In this document: positions 53,053 through 61,952 of the stretch, piece by piece
How the letters are laid out: each line of letters begins with the position of its first letter
Numbering within the stretch: the stretch's first letter is position 1
Assembly: GCF_024585165.1 (NCBI RefSeq)
Contig: NZ_CP029008.1
Span: 4,216,001-4,280,000 of the forward strand
Direction: 5' to 3'
Source: Bradyrhizobium sp. WBOS07
GTDB lineage: Bacteria > Pseudomonadota > Alphaproteobacteria > Rhizobiales > Xanthobacteraceae
DNA length: 64,000 nt
The notes under the pieces: model-generated
What the model was told of the DNA's origin: nothing
Databases searched by the model: none
What the model saw: only the letters and a program-made list of their open reading frames with translations
Made by a program: the position numbers and the translations under genes

Positions 53053-54477
53053 CTACGCCTCCGGCACGATCTTGCCGGGGTTGAAGATGTTGAGCGGATC
53101 GAGCGCCTTCTTCAGGGCCCGCATGGCGTCGAGCGCCTCAGGGCCGAGCTCAGCCTTGAGATATTTCTGCTTGCCCTGGCCGATGCCGTGCTCGCCGGTG
53201 CAGGTGCCGTCCATCGCCTGCGCGCGCTCGACCAGGCGATGCATGAACTCCTCGCCGCGCGCCATCTCGTCCGCGTCGTTGGTGTCGCAGACCAGCGAGC
53301 AATGGAAATTGCCGTCGCCAACATGGCCGACGATCGGCGACAGCAAATCGAGCCGCTTGAGATCCTCCTCGGTCTCGCTGACGCAGTCGGCGAGCCGCGA
53401 GATCGGCACGCAGACGTCGGTCGCGACCACGCCGATGCTGTCGCCGGGCCGCAGCGCCTTCACGGACCAATAGGCGTCGTGCCGCGCCTGCCACAGTTTC
53501 GTGCGGTCTTCCGGCTTGGTGGTCCAGGAGAAATCGCCGCCGCCGCAATCCCGGGCGATCTCGCCGAACGCCTTGGACTGCTCGGCGACCTCGATCTCGC
53601 TGCCGTGGAATTCCATCAGCAGCAGCGGCGTCTCCGGCAGCGTCAGCTTCGAATAGGCGTTGCAGGCTTGCACCTGCGCGGCGTTGAGCAGCTCGATGCG
53701 CGCCACGGGAATGCCGGTCTGGATCGCCAGGATCACGGCCTGGCAGGCCCCGTGCACGCTCGCGAACGACACCGCGCCCGCCGCGATCGTCTCGGGGATG
53801 CCGCGCAGGCGGATGGTCAATTCCGAGATGATGCCGAGCGTGCCTTCGGCGCCGACGAACAGATGCGTGAGGTCGTAGCCCGCGGACGACTTCTTGGCGC
53901 GCGTGCCCGTGGTGATGATCTCGCCGTCGCCGCGCACCACCTTCAGCGCCAGCACGCTGTCGCGCATGGTGCCGTAGCGCACCGCGTTGGTGCCGGAGGC
54001 GCGGGTCGAGGCCATGCCGCCGAGCGAAGCATCGGCGCCGGGATCGATCGGGAAGAACAGGCCCTGGTCGCGCAGATGCTCGTTGAGCGCCTTGCGGGTC
54101 ACGCCGGGCTGGATCACGCAGTCGAGGTCCTCGGCATGCACCGCGAGCACCTTGTTCATGTCGCGCAAATCGATCGAGATCCCGCCCGCGGGCGCGTTGA
54201 CCTGGCCCTCGAGCGAGGTGCCGGTCCCGAAGGGAATGACGGGGACGCGGTTCCTGGCGCAGATCCGCACCACGTCCTGGATGTCGGCGGTCTCCTGCGC
54301 CATCACCACGCCGTCAGGCGGCTGGTTGGGAAGCCAGGTGGTGGTATGGCCGTGCTGCTCGCGCACGGCCTGCGAGGTGATGAGGCGGTTGCCGAAACGT
54401 GCGGCGAGCTGCTCCAGCGCGCTCGCGAGGGCTTTCGGCTCCGGCCGCGGCGGATTATTGGTGATGGTGGTGCCCAC
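53053..54477 (-). CDS. FAD-binding oxidase, D-lactate dehydrogenase/glycolate oxidase type
   Basis: A 474-residue flavoprotein of the PCMH/FAD-oxidase C family, related to cytochrome-linked D-lactate dehydrogenase and GlcD. The FAD-binding core is VIPFGTGTSLEGQVNAPAGG then GISIDLRDMNKVL, and LGIISELTIRLRGIPETIAA marks the end of the FAD domain; the C-terminal domain has GHVGDGNFHCSLVCD and GTCTGEHGIGQGKQKYL, the metal/substrate-site motifs of the family. Oxidises a D-2-hydroxyacid. No glcE/F genes are near, so it is the single-subunit type. Confidence 0.92.
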   Translation of the reverse strand: MGTTITNNPPRPEPKALASALEQLAARFGNRLITSQAVREQHGHTTTWLPNQPPDGVVMAQETADIQDVVRICARNRVPVIPFGTGTSLEGQVNAPAGGISIDLRDMNKVLAVHAEDLDCVIQPGVTRKALNEHLRDQGLFFPIDPGADASLGGMASTRASGTNAVRYGTMRDSVLALKVVRGDGEIITTGTRAKKSSAGYDLTHLFVGAEGTLGIISELTIRLRGIPETIAAGAVSFASVHGACQAVILAIQTGIPVARIELLNAAQVQACNAYSKLTLPETPLLLMEFHGSEIEVAEQSKAFGEIARDCGGGDFSWTTKPEDRTKLWQARHDAYWSVKALRPGDSIGVVATDVCVPISRLADCVSETEEDLKRLDLLSPIVGHVGDGNFHCSLVCDTNDADEMARGEEFMHRLVERAQAMDGTCTGEHGIGQGKQKYLKAELGPEALDAMRALKKALDPLNIFNPGKIVPEA

Positions 54478-54560
54478 GGAATTCCTCCCGACAGAAGAAC
54501 CGTGGCAAAGGACATAAATCCGGTCAAGTCAAGCGACCGGACGCATAGCTGGAAGGAAAC

Positions 54561-55067
54561 ATGCCGGAGACTGCCGCACTAACGCCCAAAGCCGCGCCAT
54601 TCCGCGCCTCGATCATGCAGATCGAGCCGCAATGGATCGACTATAACGGCCATCTCAACATGGCCTATTACAACGTGATGTTCGACCGCGCGATCGACCA
54701 GCTTTGGCTCGAGCTCGGGATGGGGCCGGCCTACATGAAGGAGCGAGGCGGCTCGAGTTTCACCGCCGAATGCCACGTGCGATATTTGCGCGAGATCCAC
54801 CTCGGCGATCCCGTGCAGATCTTCGCCTGGGTGCTGGAAGCCGACGACAAGCGGCTGCACACGTTCGAGGAGATGCGGCACGCAACCGAGGGCTGGCTGT
54901 CAGCCACGTCCGAGAACATGTCCCTGCACATGGACATGAATGCGCGCCGCGTTGCGCCGTTTCCGCCGGATATTCGCGAGCGCATCGCTGCGGTCACAAG
55001 GGCCCACAGCGCGGTAGCACGCCCCGAGGGCATCGGCCGGAACGTGGCGATGCCCTCGAAGCGATAA
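54561..55067 (+). CDS. Hotdog-fold thioesterase family protein
   Basis: A 168-residue 4HBT-type thioesterase. QIEPQWIDYNGHLNMAYYNVMFDRA holds the catalytic aspartate/asparagine region and the hotdog helix (shown in part: WIDYNGHLNMAYYNVM). FTAECHVRYLREIHLGDPVQ is the second conserved strand pair. Relatives hydrolyse acyl-CoA, including carnitine-pathway CoA esters. It is divergent from the FAD oxidase gene and converges with the DUF1328 micro-gene. Confidence 0.9.
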   Translation: MPETAALTPKAAPFRASIMQIEPQWIDYNGHLNMAYYNVMFDRAIDQLWLELGMGPAYMKERGGSSFTAECHVRYLREIHLGDPVQIFAWVLEADDKRLHTFEEMRHATEGWLSATSENMSLHMDMNARRVAPFPPDIRERIAAVTRAHSAVARPEGIGRNVAMPSKR

Positions 55068-55070
55068 GCG

Positions 55071-55244
55071 CTATACCCTGTTGCGGCCGCGGGCGAGGCC
55101 GACGACGGCCGAGACCAGGAACAGAACGACCGCGATGAAGAAGATGATCTTGGCGATCTCGATCGAAGCGCCGGCGACGCCGCCGAAGCCCAGGATGCCG
55201 GCGATCAGTGCGATAACCAGAAACGTCACAACCCAGCCTAGCAT
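55071..55244 (-). CDS. DUF1328 family small membrane protein
   Basis: A 57-residue frame, ATG 55244 to TAG 55071. It reads MLGWVVTFLVIALIAGILGF, then GGVAGASIEIAKIIFFIAVV and ends VVGLARGRNRV. Two hydrophobic helices joined by a GFGGVAG-IAKI turn are the full DUF1328 pattern, at the usual length. Function unknown; family members are small inner-membrane, often stress-linked proteins. Confidence 0.9.
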   Translation of the reverse strand: MLGWVVTFLVIALIAGILGFGGVAGASIEIAKIIFFIAVVLFLVSAVVGLARGRNRV

Positions 55245-55478
55245 GGTCAAACCCTCGTCTTGATGTTGTCTGCGTCCGGCGCGGCTTGCCGCACCATCTG
55301 CCAGACAATCTCAAGGCGGGAACGATGGTTCCGACCCGGTCAAGGAGGAAATTCGCAAGGCGCGCGGGAACAAATTGGCCCGCCACGCACGTGGAAAACC
55401 TCTTTTCGCCGCCCCATATAGGCATCATCCCTGTTAGAAGGCTCCCTTCCGCCACCCCGCGGTGCCATCGTGGGGCCA

Positions 55479-58061
55479 ATGATTCGCATGACCGAGCCGA
55501 GCAAGATCACCAGCGTACCCGACCACCAGCCCGCAGCCGGCGGCATCGCCGCGCGTGCGCGGGCCTCGGTGGGCCCGCAATATCTGTCCGGGCTCAATCC
55601 GGAGCAGCGCGAGGCGGTGGAGACGCTGGACGGCCCGGTCCTGGTGCTGGCCGGCGCCGGCACCGGCAAGACCCGCGTCCTGACGACGCGCATCGCCCAT
55701 ATCCTGAGCCAGGGCCGCGCCCGTCCCGCCGAGATCCTGTCGGTGACCTTCACCAACAAGGCCGCGCGCGAGATGAAGCACCGGCTCGGCCAGATGCTCG
55801 GCCACGCCGTCGAAGGCATGCCGTGGCTCGGCACCTTCCACTCCATCGGCGGGCGCATCCTGCGTTTCCATGCCGAGCTGGCGCAGCTCAAGTCGAACTT
55901 CACCGTGCTCGACGTCGACGACCAGGTCCGGCTGCTGAAGCAGCTGCTTCAAGCCGAGAACATCGACGACAAGCGCTGGCCGGCGCGCATGCTCGCCGGC
56001 CTGATCGACGGCTGGAAGAACCGCGGCCTGACGCCCTCGCAGGTGCCCTCGGGCGAAGCCGCCACGTTCGCCAACGGCAAGGGCGGCAAGCTCTATGCGA
56101 GCTATCAGGAGCGGCTGAAGATTCTGAACGCGGCCGATTTCGGCGATCTCCTGCTGGAGAACATCCGCATCTTCCGCGAGCACCCGGATATCCTCCGGCA
56201 GTACCAGCAGCGCTTCAAGTACATCTTGGTCGACGAGTACCAAGACACCAACGTCGCGCAATATCTGTGGCTGCGGCTGCTCTCGCAGGCGCCGGCGAAG
56301 CCCGCCCCGCCGACAGTCATTCCGGGGCGCGTCGAAGACGCGAACCCGGAATCTCGAAATTCCGGGTTCGATGCTGCGCATCGCCCTGGCATGACGGAGC
56401 AAGCGGCGATCGCCGCGGCTACGGCAGCTCCCACCAAGAACATCTGCTGCGTCGGCGACGACGACCAGTCGATCTATGGCTGGCGCGGCGCCGAGGTCGA
56501 CAACATCCTGCGCTTCGAGCACGATTTCCCCGGCGCCAAGGTCATTCGCCTGGAGCGCAATTACCGCTCGACCGGCCACATCCTCGCCGCCGCCTCGCAC
56601 CTGATCGCGCACAATGAAGGCCGGCTCGGCAAGACGCTGCGCACCGAGGACCAGGACGGCGAGAAGGTCACGGTCACCGGCTCGTGGGATTCCGAGGAGG
56701 AAGCGCGCGGCATCGGCGAGGAGATCGAGCAGCTGCAGCGCCGCGGCGAGAAACTCAACGAGATCGCGATCCTGGTGCGCGCCTCCTACCAGATGCGCGA
56801 GTTCGAAGACCGCTTCGTCACGCTCGGCCTGCCCTACCGCGTCATTGGCGGCCCACGCTTCTACGAGCGCGCGGAAATCCGCGATGCGCTGGCGTACCTG
56901 CGCGTCATCAACTCCCCGGCCGACGACCTCGCCTTCGAGCGCATCGTCAACGTGCCCAAACGCGGTCTCGGCGACGCCACGGTGCAGATGCTGCACGACC
57001 ACGCCCGCAAGCGCCGCATCCCCCTGTTCGAGGCGGCACGCGCGGTGGTCGAGACCGACGAGCTGAAGCCGAAGGCGCGCGGCTCGCTTCGCGACGTCGT
57101 CGCCCAGTTCGACCGCTGGCGCGCCCAGCGCGAGGTCACCGCACACACCGATCTTGCCCAGATCGTGCTCGACGAGAGCGGCTATACCGAGATGTGGCAG
57201 AAGGACCGTTCGGCGGACGCCGCGGGCCGGCTGGAGAACCTGAAAGAGCTGGTGCGCTCGATGGAGGAGTTCGAGAACCTGCAAGGGTTCCTCGAACATA
57301 TCTCGCTGGTGATGGATCGCGAGGGCGGCGCCGAGGAGGATGCGGTGTCGCTCATGACATTGCATTCGGCCAAGGGGCTCGAGTTCGACAACGTGTTCCT
57401 GCCCGGCTGGGAGGAAGGCCTGTTCCCGAGCCAGCGCACGCTGGACGAGCAAGGCCGCGCCGGCCTGGAAGAAGAGCGCCGGCTCGGCCATGTCGGCCTG
57501 ACCCGCGCCCGCCGCCGCGCCATGATTTATTTCGCCACCAACCGGCGCATCCACGGCACCTGGTCGACCACGATCCCCTCGCGCTTCCTCGACGAATTGC
57601 CGGCGGCCAATGTCGAGATCACGGAGTCCAAGGGCGGCTCGGCCTGGGGCGGCACCGGCGGCTACGGCGCCTCGCGCTTCGACGACATGGAGGCGTTCGG
57701 CTCCAGCTACACCACGCCTGGTTGGCAGCGCGCCCAGGCCAACCGCAACCGCGGCGGCGGCCGCAATAGCGGCGGCGGTTACGGCGGCTTCGAGGACGAG
57801 ACCGCGACGTTCTCATCGTCCTCATCGGCCGGTCCCGATTTCGGCAGCTTCGCCTCGCGGCGTCGCGGTCCGCTGACGATCGAGGGCGAACTGGTCGCCA
57901 AGTCGACCGGCACGACGTCGGAATTCTCGCTGTCCGATCGCGTCTTCCACCAGAAGTTCGGCTACGGCCGCGTCACCAAGATCGACGGCAACAAGCTCAC
58001 CATCGCCTTCGACAAGGCCGGCGAGAAGAAGGTCGTGGACAGTTTTGTGCAGCGGGCGTGA
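55479..58061 (+). CDS. UvrD/PcrA-type ATP-dependent DNA helicase with an in-frame repeat insertion
   Basis: A superfamily 1A helicase of ~860 residues. Motif I is VLAGAGTGKTRVLTTRIAH, Ia LSVTFTNKAAREMKHRLG, II ILVDEYQDTNVAQY, III CVGDDDQSIYGWRGAEVD, IV VIRLERNYRSTGHI, V SLMTLHSAKGLEFDNVFL, VI GHVGLTRARRRAMIYF. Between motifs II and III about 40 extra residues are present, encoded by a palindromic repeat (56317-56396). The C-terminal Gly-rich region ends in a Tudor-like KFGYGRVTKIDGNKLTIAFD, the RNA polymerase-binding domain of PcrA/UvrD. Start: ATG 55479 or 55488, with a GTG at 55470 also in frame. Confidence 0.95.
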   Translation: MIRMTEPSKITSVPDHQPAAGGIAARARASVGPQYLSGLNPEQREAVETLDGPVLVLAGAGTGKTRVLTTRIAHILSQGRARPAEILSVTFTNKAAREMKHRLGQMLGHAVEGMPWLGTFHSIGGRILRFHAELAQLKSNFTVLDVDDQVRLLKQLLQAENIDDKRWPARMLAGLIDGWKNRGLTPSQVPSGEAATFANGKGGKLYASYQERLKILNAADFGDLLLENIRIFREHPDILRQYQQRFKYILVDEYQDTNVAQYLWLRLLSQAPAKPAPPTVIPGRVEDANPESRNSGFDAAHRPGMTEQAAIAAATAAPTKNICCVGDDDQSIYGWRGAEVDNILRFEHDFPGAKVIRLERNYRSTGHILAAASHLIAHNEGRLGKTLRTEDQDGEKVTVTGSWDSEEEARGIGEEIEQLQRRGEKLNEIAILVRASYQMREFEDRFVTLGLPYRVIGGPRFYERAEIRDALAYLRVINSPADDLAFERIVNVPKRGLGDATVQMLHDHARKRRIPLFEAARAVVETDELKPKARGSLRDVVAQFDRWRAQREVTAHTDLAQIVLDESGYTEMWQKDRSADAAGRLENLKELVRSMEEFENLQGFLEHISLVMDREGGAEEDAVSLMTLHSAKGLEFDNVFLPGWEEGLFPSQRTLDEQGRAGLEEERRLGHVGLTRARRRAMIYFATNRRIHGTWSTTIPSRFLDELPAANVEITESKGGSAWGGTGGYGASRFDDMEAFGSSYTTPGWQRAQANRNRGGGRNSGGGYGGFEDETATFSSSSSAGPDFGSFASRRRGPLTIEGELVAKSTGTTSEFSLSDRVFHQKFGYGRVTKIDGNKLTIAFDKAGEKKVVDSFVQRA
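56317..56396. repeat. Palindromic repeat inside the helicase gene
   Basis: An 80-base element. GAACCCGGAAT (56343-56353) and ATTCCGGGTTC (56360-56370) are perfect 11-base arms; the outer ends GTCATTCCGGGGCG and CGCCCTGGCATGAC pair at 12 of 14 positions. The same sequence type is found between genes in Bradyrhizobium. Here it is translated as part of the helicase without breaking the frame. Confidence 0.85.
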
Positions 58062-58070
58062 GGCCCCGAT

Positions 58071-58358
58071 TTGGCTCAGTACGTCGCCATCATCGAGGAT
58101 ACCGATCCGGACGAAGCCGTGAGCCTGTGGTTTCCGGACCTGCCCGGCTGCTTTTCGGGAGGTGACGATATCGACGAAGCGCTGGAGAATGCGCCCGAGG
58201 CCCTCGCGCTCTACGCTCAGGACCTCGCCGCGGACGGCCGCGCGCTTCCCCCGCCGCGGACGCTGGAGGAGCTCAAGGCAGACGCCGATGTGGCCGACGA
58301 CCTCAGAGACCACACGGTCGCCTTGATTGAATGGCCGCCCCTCGACGCCGCCGAGTGA
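58071..58358 (+). CDS. HicB family protein without a HicA partner
   Basis: A 95-residue protein beginning at TTG 58071 (GAGG site nine bases upstream). AQYVAIIEDTDPDEAVSLWF then PDLPGCFSGGDDIDEALENA is the HicB N-terminal RNase-H-like fold; a helical tail with PRTLEELKADADVADDL follows. There is no DNA-binding domain and no hicA toxin gene on either side (the helicase ends 9 bases upstream). It is an orphan antitoxin or has another role. Confidence 0.85.
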   Translation: MAQYVAIIEDTDPDEAVSLWFPDLPGCFSGGDDIDEALENAPEALALYAQDLAADGRALPPPRTLEELKADADVADDLRDHTVALIEWPPLDAAE

Positions 58359-58446
58359 GGATTGTTCGCCGCACTCCCCTCGCCTTCGACGGTTCTGCGC
58401 CGAACAGGTCTTGACCATCGCCAACTTCCCCGTATCAGATGCGGCC

Positions 58447-58860
58447 ATGGTCCGGGGCATCGCACTGATCTTGCTGGCATTGGGGATGCCGTCGCTGGCG
58501 GCGGCGGAGACCATGAGCTTTGGCGATTCGATCGGCAAGCTGGCGGCGAGCTGCGGCGCGGAAATCGTCGCCAATTGCCGCGGCGTCAACCCGGATTCAA
58601 ACCGGCTGAAGGAATGCCTGTCGCGCAACCGCGACGTGCTCTCGCCGCAATGCGCGAGCGACTATCTCGGCGTCTTCGATGCCATCCAGAAACGCGTTGC
58701 CGCGCGCGTCACCGTGGCGAACGCCTGCCAGCGCGAGATCGTCAAGGTCTGCGGCGGCTCGACCAAGGAGACCAGCAAGTCGGTCCCCTGCCTGGTCTCG
58801 ACCCCCAAGGGCATCAGCAACAACTGCCTTAAGGCCGTCGACGACGCGGGGTATCGCTGA
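58447..58860 (+). CDS. Cysteine-rich-repeat exported protein
   Basis: A 137-residue protein. Signal peptide MVRGIALILLALGMPSLAAA (start ATG 58447), then seven cysteines in a Cys-rich-repeat (GLG1-like) spacing: SCGAEIVANCRGV, KECLSRNRDVLSPQC, ANACQREIVKVCGG and VPCLVSTPKGISNNC. Probably periplasmic with disulfides. Its stop overlaps the OmpA gene start by one base (TGATG), so the two are made together. Confidence 0.85.
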   Translation: MVRGIALILLALGMPSLAAAETMSFGDSIGKLAASCGAEIVANCRGVNPDSNRLKECLSRNRDVLSPQCASDYLGVFDAIQKRVAARVTVANACQREIVKVCGGSTKETSKSVPCLVSTPKGISNNCLKAVDDAGYR

Positions 58861-59525
58861 TGCGCGCGAAACGGCTCACCATCGCGGCACTGGGCATTGC
58901 GCTGGGCTTCGCGCTGCTCGCCGGCCCTGCACGTGCGCAGACGGCGGCACCGACCCGCGACGACATCGTCGCCAAGCTGAACCGTTTCGAGCAGGCTTCC
59001 GAGGTCGATCTGCCCGCGCTGAAGCAGCAGGTGATGGAGCGCGCCAAGACCAGGATCAAGAACGATCCGGGACCCGTGAACCGGCCGCTGATCGCGCCCG
59101 ATCTCGCCAGGCTGCCGGCCTTCAATGCGCAGATCCAGTTCGATGCCGACACGCCCATCATCCAGCCGGCCTCCTACCAGACCGTCGGCCGCATCGCGGA
59201 CGCGCTGGTTCATTCCTCGCTGCTGCCCTACACGTTCCTGATCGTCGGCCATGTCGAATCCAATTCGAAGACGCGCGAGGCCAATGCGATCCTGAGCCAG
59301 CGCCGCGCCGACGCGATCCGCGACGTGCTGGTGAACACGTTCAAGATCTCGACCAAGCGCCTGCATCCGATCGGCCTCGGCGAGGAGCAATTGCTCGACC
59401 GGGCCAAGCCGACTTCGGCCGTCAACGGCCAGTTGCAAATCCTGACCTATGCCAAGCTGCCGGAGGAGGCGCCACATCCGGCGGCGGCGGCACCTGCGGC
59501 GAAAAAGCCCGCCAAGAAGCGCTGA
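58860..59525 (+). CDS. OmpA family protein
   Basis: A 221-residue exported protein: signal peptide ending AGPARAQ, a helical stretch, then an OmpA-type peptidoglycan-binding domain with IQFDADTPIIQPASYQTVGR, FLIVGHVESNSKTREANAIL and LSQRRADAIRDVLVNTF. The usual TD in the 'GHTD' motif is replaced by VE (GHVE). It ends in an Ala/Lys tail. Translationally coupled to the Cys-rich protein, with which it may act in the periplasm. Confidence 0.9.
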   Translation: MRAKRLTIAALGIALGFALLAGPARAQTAAPTRDDIVAKLNRFEQASEVDLPALKQQVMERAKTRIKNDPGPVNRPLIAPDLARLPAFNAQIQFDADTPIIQPASYQTVGRIADALVHSSLLPYTFLIVGHVESNSKTREANAILSQRRADAIRDVLVNTFKISTKRLHPIGLGEEQLLDRAKPTSAVNGQLQILTYAKLPEEAPHPAAAAPAAKKPAKKR

Positions 59526-59696
59526 GCGGATCCGGCTGCGTGCCTGGCGGAACCTCTTGAAATCCTGCTCGTTTTGGTGCCTGTCTGCCGCGCACCAATG
59601 CCGCCTTGCGCGACAATAGTGCCGGTTTGTGCACCGCCCGGTCCAGTGCTATAGCGACTGTTCGCCCTTCCCGATCCCGTGTTGCATGAGACCAAA

Positions 59697-60215
59697 ATGG
59701 GTGGCTTGTTTCAGCGCCAACTTGCCGTTTACGTCGAGTACCATCGCGATCCCCGCAACACGGCGATGCATGTGGTCGGCATTCTCCTGTTGTTCACCGG
59801 CGCGGTGCTGCCGCTGACGCTGGTCAGGCTTCCGCTGTTCGGTTTCGATGTCAGCCTGGCGGTGATCCTGGCCTTGCCGGTTCTGGTCTATTGGCTGCTG
59901 CTCGATGTGGCGCTCGGGATCGGCATTCTGGCGATCTCCATCGTGCTGTTCTCGGTTGCGTCCAGCATCGCGGCGCAGGTCAGCACCGCGGCGATGTGGG
60001 CGATTTTCGCCACGCTGGTGGTGCTCGGCCTCGCCGCGCAGACCATCGGCCACAAGGTTTTTGAGGGGCGCGAAGCCTCGCTGTTCACTTTTCCTTCGCA
60101 TCTTTTCCTTGGACCGATGTTCGTGATGGCAAAATTGTTCATTGCCTTGGGCTTCCGTCGCGACCTTGCCGCGATTCTGGCGCCTCTTCCGACCAATTCC
60201 CTTTCAACCCGATAG
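59697..60215 (+). CDS. DUF962/Mpo1-like membrane protein
   Basis: A 172-residue, four-helix membrane protein beginning MGGLFQRQLAVYVEYHRDPR. YVEYHRDPRNTAMHVVGILL with conserved His residues, and later QTIGHKVFEGREASLFTFPS with HLFLGPMFVM, are the DUF962 signature. The yeast homologue Mpo1 is an iron-dependent dioxygenase of 2-hydroxy fatty acids, so a lipid alpha-oxidation role is possible. A GTG at 59679 is an alternative start. It is 28 bases before the epimerase. Confidence 0.85.
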   Translation: MGGLFQRQLAVYVEYHRDPRNTAMHVVGILLLFTGAVLPLTLVRLPLFGFDVSLAVILALPVLVYWLLLDVALGIGILAISIVLFSVASSIAAQVSTAAMWAIFATLVVLGLAAQTIGHKVFEGREASLFTFPSHLFLGPMFVMAKLFIALGFRRDLAAILAPLPTNSLSTR

Positions 60216-60243
60216 CTCTAGAAGCGAAACAGCAACCTTCTGC

Positions 60244-61275
60244 ATGGCTCTCGTCCTGGTTACCGGTGGCTTTGGCTTCATCGGACATCATCTCGTCGAA
60301 GCGCTCCGCGCCCGTGGACAGCGGGTGCGTGTTCTCGACGTCCGTGCGCCGGCCGCGGCGAACGCCGACGTCGAGCACGTCCATGGCTCGGTGCTGGATG
60401 GCGCCGCCGTCGATGCGGCGCTTGCCGGGGTCGATCAGGTCTATCACCTCGCCGGCCTGCCCGGCATGTGGGTCGCCAACAAGCAGGACTTTCACGAGGT
60501 CAATTGCCGCGGCACCGAGATCGTGCTCGCGGCCGCAATGAAGCGCGGCGTGTCGCGCTTCTTGCACTGCTCGACGGAATCGATCCTGTTCCCCTATTCC
60601 GACCTCAAAGGCGTTCCCGCCGAAGAGGCGCTGCAGCCGGCCGACGCCATGCCCGGCGCCTATACGCGCTCGAAGTCGCTCGCCGAGCATTGCGCCGCCA
60701 AGGCCGCGGCCAGCGGTTTTCCGCTCGTGATCGGCACGCCGACCATGCCGATCGGCGCCGCCGACCACAATCTGACGCCGCCGACCGCGATGCTCTGGTA
60801 CTTCCTCCAGAAGAAGGTGCAGCCGCATCTCAACTTCCTGGTCAACCTCGTGGACGTTCGCGACGTTGCCATGGGCTTGGTGCTGGCCATGGAACGCGGC
60901 CGCCAGGGCCAGCGCTACATCCTCGGCGGCGACTGCGTTCCGCTCGGCAACATCCTGCGGATGATGTCGGCGATGAGCGGCCGCCGGCAGTACCCGATCG
61001 TCGTGCCCGGCAAGCTCGCCGAGCTCTCCGGCATCATGCTCGAATATCTGGCCGACAACTTCACGCGCAAGCCCCCGAACGGCACCGCCGAAGGCGTGCG
61101 CATCGCGCTCGCCGCGAGCGATCTTTCGATCGGCAAGGCGCGCACCGAGCTCGGCTATTCGCCGCGTCCGATCGAGCCGGTCCTGCGCGAAACCATCACC
61201 CACCTGCTCGCCCGCAACGGCCAGCAGCCCACCGGCGCCATCGAACATCGCGCGCTCTCCTCGCGCGCGGGCTGA
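60244..61275 (+). CDS. NAD-dependent epimerase/dehydratase (HpnA-like)
   Basis: A 343-residue extended SDR. The cofactor motif is VTGGFGFIGHHLVEALR, the VYHLAGLPGMWVANKQDF segment and the catalytic pair in AYTRSKSLAEHCAA follow. The overall layout is that of hopanoid-associated sugar epimerases. The start at 60244 leaves the Rossmann strand at the N terminus. It is followed 26 bases later by an isoprenylcysteine methyltransferase and preceded by a DUF962 gene, a lipid-flavoured set. Confidence 0.85.
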   Translation: MALVLVTGGFGFIGHHLVEALRARGQRVRVLDVRAPAAANADVEHVHGSVLDGAAVDAALAGVDQVYHLAGLPGMWVANKQDFHEVNCRGTEIVLAAAMKRGVSRFLHCSTESILFPYSDLKGVPAEEALQPADAMPGAYTRSKSLAEHCAAKAAASGFPLVIGTPTMPIGAADHNLTPPTAMLWYFLQKKVQPHLNFLVNLVDVRDVAMGLVLAMERGRQGQRYILGGDCVPLGNILRMMSAMSGRRQYPIVVPGKLAELSGIMLEYLADNFTRKPPNGTAEGVRIALAASDLSIGKARTELGYSPRPIEPVLRETITHLLARNGQQPTGAIEHRALSSRAG

Positions 61276-61301
61276 AGCCGCCCCCAACGCAAAGAACCTT
61301 C

Positions 61302-61928
61302 ATGTCCTTCGATTTCAGCAAGCTTCTCTCTGTCGCCTGGGGCGGCTGGACCACGACCTGGCCGACGCAATTGCTCGCCCTGATCTGGCTCGCTTTTCTG
61401 GCCAGCTGGGTCGGCGCCTCGTTCTGGCAGGGGCAGACCAAGAAGCAGGTGATGACGCTGGAGTCTCAGCGCTATCGCTTGCCGATCCTGGTCGGCGGCA
61501 TTCTGTACACACCGTTCATTGCGGAAGCCATGGGTTGGAAGCCGCTTTGGGTGCTCGGCAACACCGGCATCATCATCGCTGCGGTCCTCTCAGTCGCCGG
61601 CATTGCCTTCGCCTGGTGGGGGCGGCTGCATCTCGGAAAATTCTGGTCCAACACCATCACCCACAAGGAAGACCACCGCGTCATCGACACCGGCCCCTAC
61701 GGTATCGTCCGTCACCCGATCTACACCGGCCTGATCTTCGGTATGCTGGTGACCGGCGTTGCGATCGGCTTGGTGACGACGATCCTCGGCGCCATCCTGA
61801 TCTCGCTCGGCATGTGGCAGAAGGGCCGGATGGAAGAGGTGTTCCTCTCCAAGGAGCTCGGCGAAGACGCCTACGGCGCCTATTGCCGCCGCGTGCCGAT
61901 GATCATCCCGTTCCTGTCGCCGCGTTAA
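61302..61928 (+). CDS. Isoprenylcysteine carboxyl methyltransferase family protein
   Basis: A 208-residue, five-helix membrane protein. The catalytic core GKFWSNTITHKEDHRVIDTG followed by PYGIVRHPIYTGLIFGML (R-H-P-x-Y-x-G) and the C-terminal EVFLSKELGEDAYGAYCRRV are the ICMT/phospholipid-methyltransferase-like signatures. Bacterial members methylate small lipophilic or unknown substrates. It follows the epimerase directly and is followed by a palindromic repeat. Confidence 0.9.
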   Translation: MSFDFSKLLSVAWGGWTTTWPTQLLALIWLAFLASWVGASFWQGQTKKQVMTLESQRYRLPILVGGILYTPFIAEAMGWKPLWVLGNTGIIIAAVLSVAGIAFAWWGRLHLGKFWSNTITHKEDHRVIDTGPYGIVRHPIYTGLIFGMLVTGVAIGLVTTILGAILISLGMWQKGRMEEVFLSKELGEDAYGAYCRRVPMIIPFLSPR

Positions 61929-61952
61929 GGGCGTAGCAACCGCCTCACTCTC

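Noticed and set aside
54994..55479. 161-codon minus-strand open frame over the DUF1328 gene
   Set aside because: Wrong frame; the 57-codon DUF1328 frame at 55071-55244 is clearly the real one.
55434..57554. 706-codon minus-strand open frame across the helicase
   Set aside because: Antisense to all helicase motifs, so not a real gene.
58071..58358. HicB as half of a toxin-antitoxin pair
   Set aside because: No hicA-like frame could be found within a few hundred bases on either side.
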